A program made the translations under genes and the position numbers. This document shows positions 62,716-64,000 of a DNA stretch of 64,000 nucleotides, piece after piece. Source of the stretch: Isosphaeraceae bacterium (GTDB lineage: Bacteria; Planctomycetota; Planctomycetia; Isosphaerales; Isosphaeraceae). How positions within the stretch are numbered: the stretch's first letter is position 1; every line of letters begins with the position of its first letter. The notes beneath the pieces are model-generated. The model saw only the letters and a list, made by a program, of their open reading frames with translations. It did not search any database and was not told where the DNA came from. The DNA lies in the NCBI GenBank assembly GCA_025356475.1, contig JANXSX010000064.1, positions 1-64,000 on the forward strand, written 5' to 3'.

Positions 62716-64000
62716 TTAGTGATTGAAGAGGAAGGCCGGGCTATTGATGAGAGCCCAGACGATGTCTTGCGCCGCAGTGAGCCGACGCTCGACCGACTGC
62801 TTGACACTCATCTCAATGTCCTTCCGCAACATTGCCAGGCGAGGATCAATGGCGAGTGGCTTGCTAGCTAACTCAACCCGATCCTTGAGGGCTTTAATCC
62901 GAGGATCGACCGGCAGAGGGGCCCGGCTTGCGTTCAAGGTGTCAACTCGCTTGCGATACTCGGGGTCGATCGCTCGGTGGAACCCTAAAAGCAGGTTGCT
63001 CTGGGGTTCCGTGCGGATCTCGGGTGCAGTGGCAAGAATGGACCGGTAGTCTTCGGGGAGTCCCAGACCGATCGGCTTGGCGACCCGCGTCACGGCTAGC
63101 CGGAACCGACCGATGGTATAGGGACCATTCGCCCCACCAAAGTAATGCGCGAGCTTGATCGTGAGGACCGTTCCACCCGCAACGCCCACGGGTTCGGCGG
63201 TCTCGAAGGTCGCCCAATGGGTCACGCCGACTGCCGGCGAGACAGCCCAGCCGGTCCCCTGGTTGGTTCGGTCGCCGTCGATCGCGGCGGTGATGGGAAG
63301 GTTCGCCTGATTGAAGCTGGCCAGTGCATTCTGGAGCTTCACAGGTTTGACCTGGGCGAGATCCGCCTTCGGTGCGGCGGAAATCTCGAACTCGGTCAGG
63401 ACGAAGTTACCGTCGACGGCCCGGCCCGGGCCTTTGTTGGGAAGCTTCTCGTCGATCAAGACCTCGAGCCGAACTCCGGAGATATCGGTGAGGTCGGTAT
63501 CAACAACCAGAACATATTCGCCGTTCTTGTTTGGTCCAGTCGCGGTGATCGACCCATCGGCCGAGGCGGTCAGGGTTGCGCCACTGGTCGCTTTGAGATC
63601 TCTCGGCACGAGTGGAACCCAGCGGACGGCAGTCGATTGCGCCTTCTCCCAGTCGGCAACCTTGGTCGCGAGTAAGGGTTCGTAGTCTTTGAGATTCTTT
63701 TCGTTGGTCGCGATCTTGGCAACACGCTCCTTCTCACGCTCAAGGATCTTGGGAGCGACTTCCGCCTCATAAGCGGCGAGTGCATTCTTGGCGGTGAGCA
63801 GGTCGGCTTCCCGGATCTGTTCGAGTTCGGGGCGTTTGAGCGCGAACTCGGTCTCACGCTTACCCAAAGCATCGGCCAGGCGCAAGTGATCCGACTGAAT
63901 TTCCGCGAACTCAAGGATACACTGATCGATCTCTTCTGGAGTCGCTGGACGGTTCAAGATCCGGATGAAGAGTTCGTCGATCACCTTCCGATTATCGGCC
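62716..64000 (-). CDS. DUF1553-family protein, C-terminal part (runs off right edge)
   Basis: Over 425 residues of frame reach the window edge. The N-terminal cytochrome and DUF1549 parts of such proteins would lie outside. IDELFIRILNRPATPEEID is the characteristic DUF1553 segment, and QDIVWALINSPAFLFNH ends the protein, as in the family. Between them lie a coiled region and a discoidin-like β-domain (NFVLTEFEISAAPKADLAQV and AHYFGGANGPYTIGRFRLAV). It precedes the DUF1501 gene by 101 bases in the same direction, forming the familiar pair. Confidence 0.9.
   Translation of the reverse strand, partial: ADNRKVIDELFIRILNRPATPEEIDQCILEFAEIQSDHLRLADALGKRETEFALKRPELEQIREADLLTAKNALAAYEAEVAPKILEREKERVAKIATNEKNLKDYEPLLATKVADWEKAQSTAVRWVPLVPRDLKATSGATLTASADGSITATGPNKNGEYVLVVDTDLTDISGVRLEVLIDEKLPNKGPGRAVDGNFVLTEFEISAAPKADLAQVKPVKLQNALASFNQANLPITAAIDGDRTNQGTGWAVSPAVGVTHWATFETAEPVGVAGGTVLTIKLAHYFGGANGPYTIGRFRLAVTRVAKPIGLGLPEDYRSILATAPEIRTEPQSNLLLGFHRAIDPEYRKRVDTLNASRAPLPVDPRIKALKDRVELASKPLAIDPRLAMLRKDIEMSVKQSVERRLTAAQDIVWALINSPAFLFNH

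Overview
The window reads as chromosomal DNA of a GC-rich planctomycete, most likely of the Isosphaeraceae/Gemmatales side of Planctomycetota (inference). Supporting signs are the DUF1553/DUF1501 pair at the right edge, three PEP-CTERM surface proteins, two proteins with an LEPR-XLL-like N-terminal motif (LEGRALLA, LEGRIVLT), a ribosomal protein S1 with an acidic repeat tail, and a fused membrane/spermidine-synthase-like protein. I saw no rRNA, tRNA or CRISPR array.

Layout. 1-1289 holds the N-terminal part of an MmeI-like restriction-modification enzyme that runs off the left edge. It is followed by a non-coding stretch with an alternating ~64.5-bp tandem array. 2.5-15 kb carries mostly single genes: rpsA, a double-module FAD oxidoreductase, ilvB, a DUF2203 protein, polX, a DUF4214 protein and a RuBisCO-like protein. 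15-17.3 kb is a hybrid sensor histidine kinase broken in frame by two TAG codons. 17.8-27.3 kb is looser accessory DNA with two PEP-CTERM genes, a group-2-type sigma factor, an SDR, a sugar isomerase-like gene, two transposase relics and a short inverted-repeat element. 27.4-31.6 kb has the fused membrane/spermidine-synthase-like gene with a TlpA-type thioredoxin, then a Gfo/Idh/MocA oxidoreductase.

31.7-40.3 kb is one leftward gene train: RDD, SpoIIM-like, a multi-pass membrane protein, DUF4129, DUF4350, MoxR ATPase and DUF58, ending in two related small membrane proteins. This is the known MoxR/DUF58 membrane cluster. 41.6-43.8 kb encodes dprA and aroB leftward. From 44.0 to 51.0 kb a rightward run of nine tightly spaced genes carries an M50 site-2-type protease, a homocysteine S-methyltransferase-type protein, a YkgJ-type cysteine-cluster protein, three small or nuclease-like proteins, then bioB, a ketoacyl synthase and bioF. 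51-52.3 kb is non-coding with a second inverted-repeat element.

52.3-55.5 kb is a coupled trio: an SPFH protein, an NAD-kinase-like protein and a zinc-ribbon protein. The window ends with galK, metK, a secreted Xaa-Pro aminopeptidase, a secreted double-thioredoxin protein, and the DUF1501/DUF1553 pair.

The observations most worth checking are the amber-interrupted kinase, the alternating tandem array, the ketoacyl synthase inside the biotin genes, the SPFH/NAD-kinase-like trio, the double-module FAD enzyme, and the RuBisCO-like protein that keeps most metal and lysine ligands.
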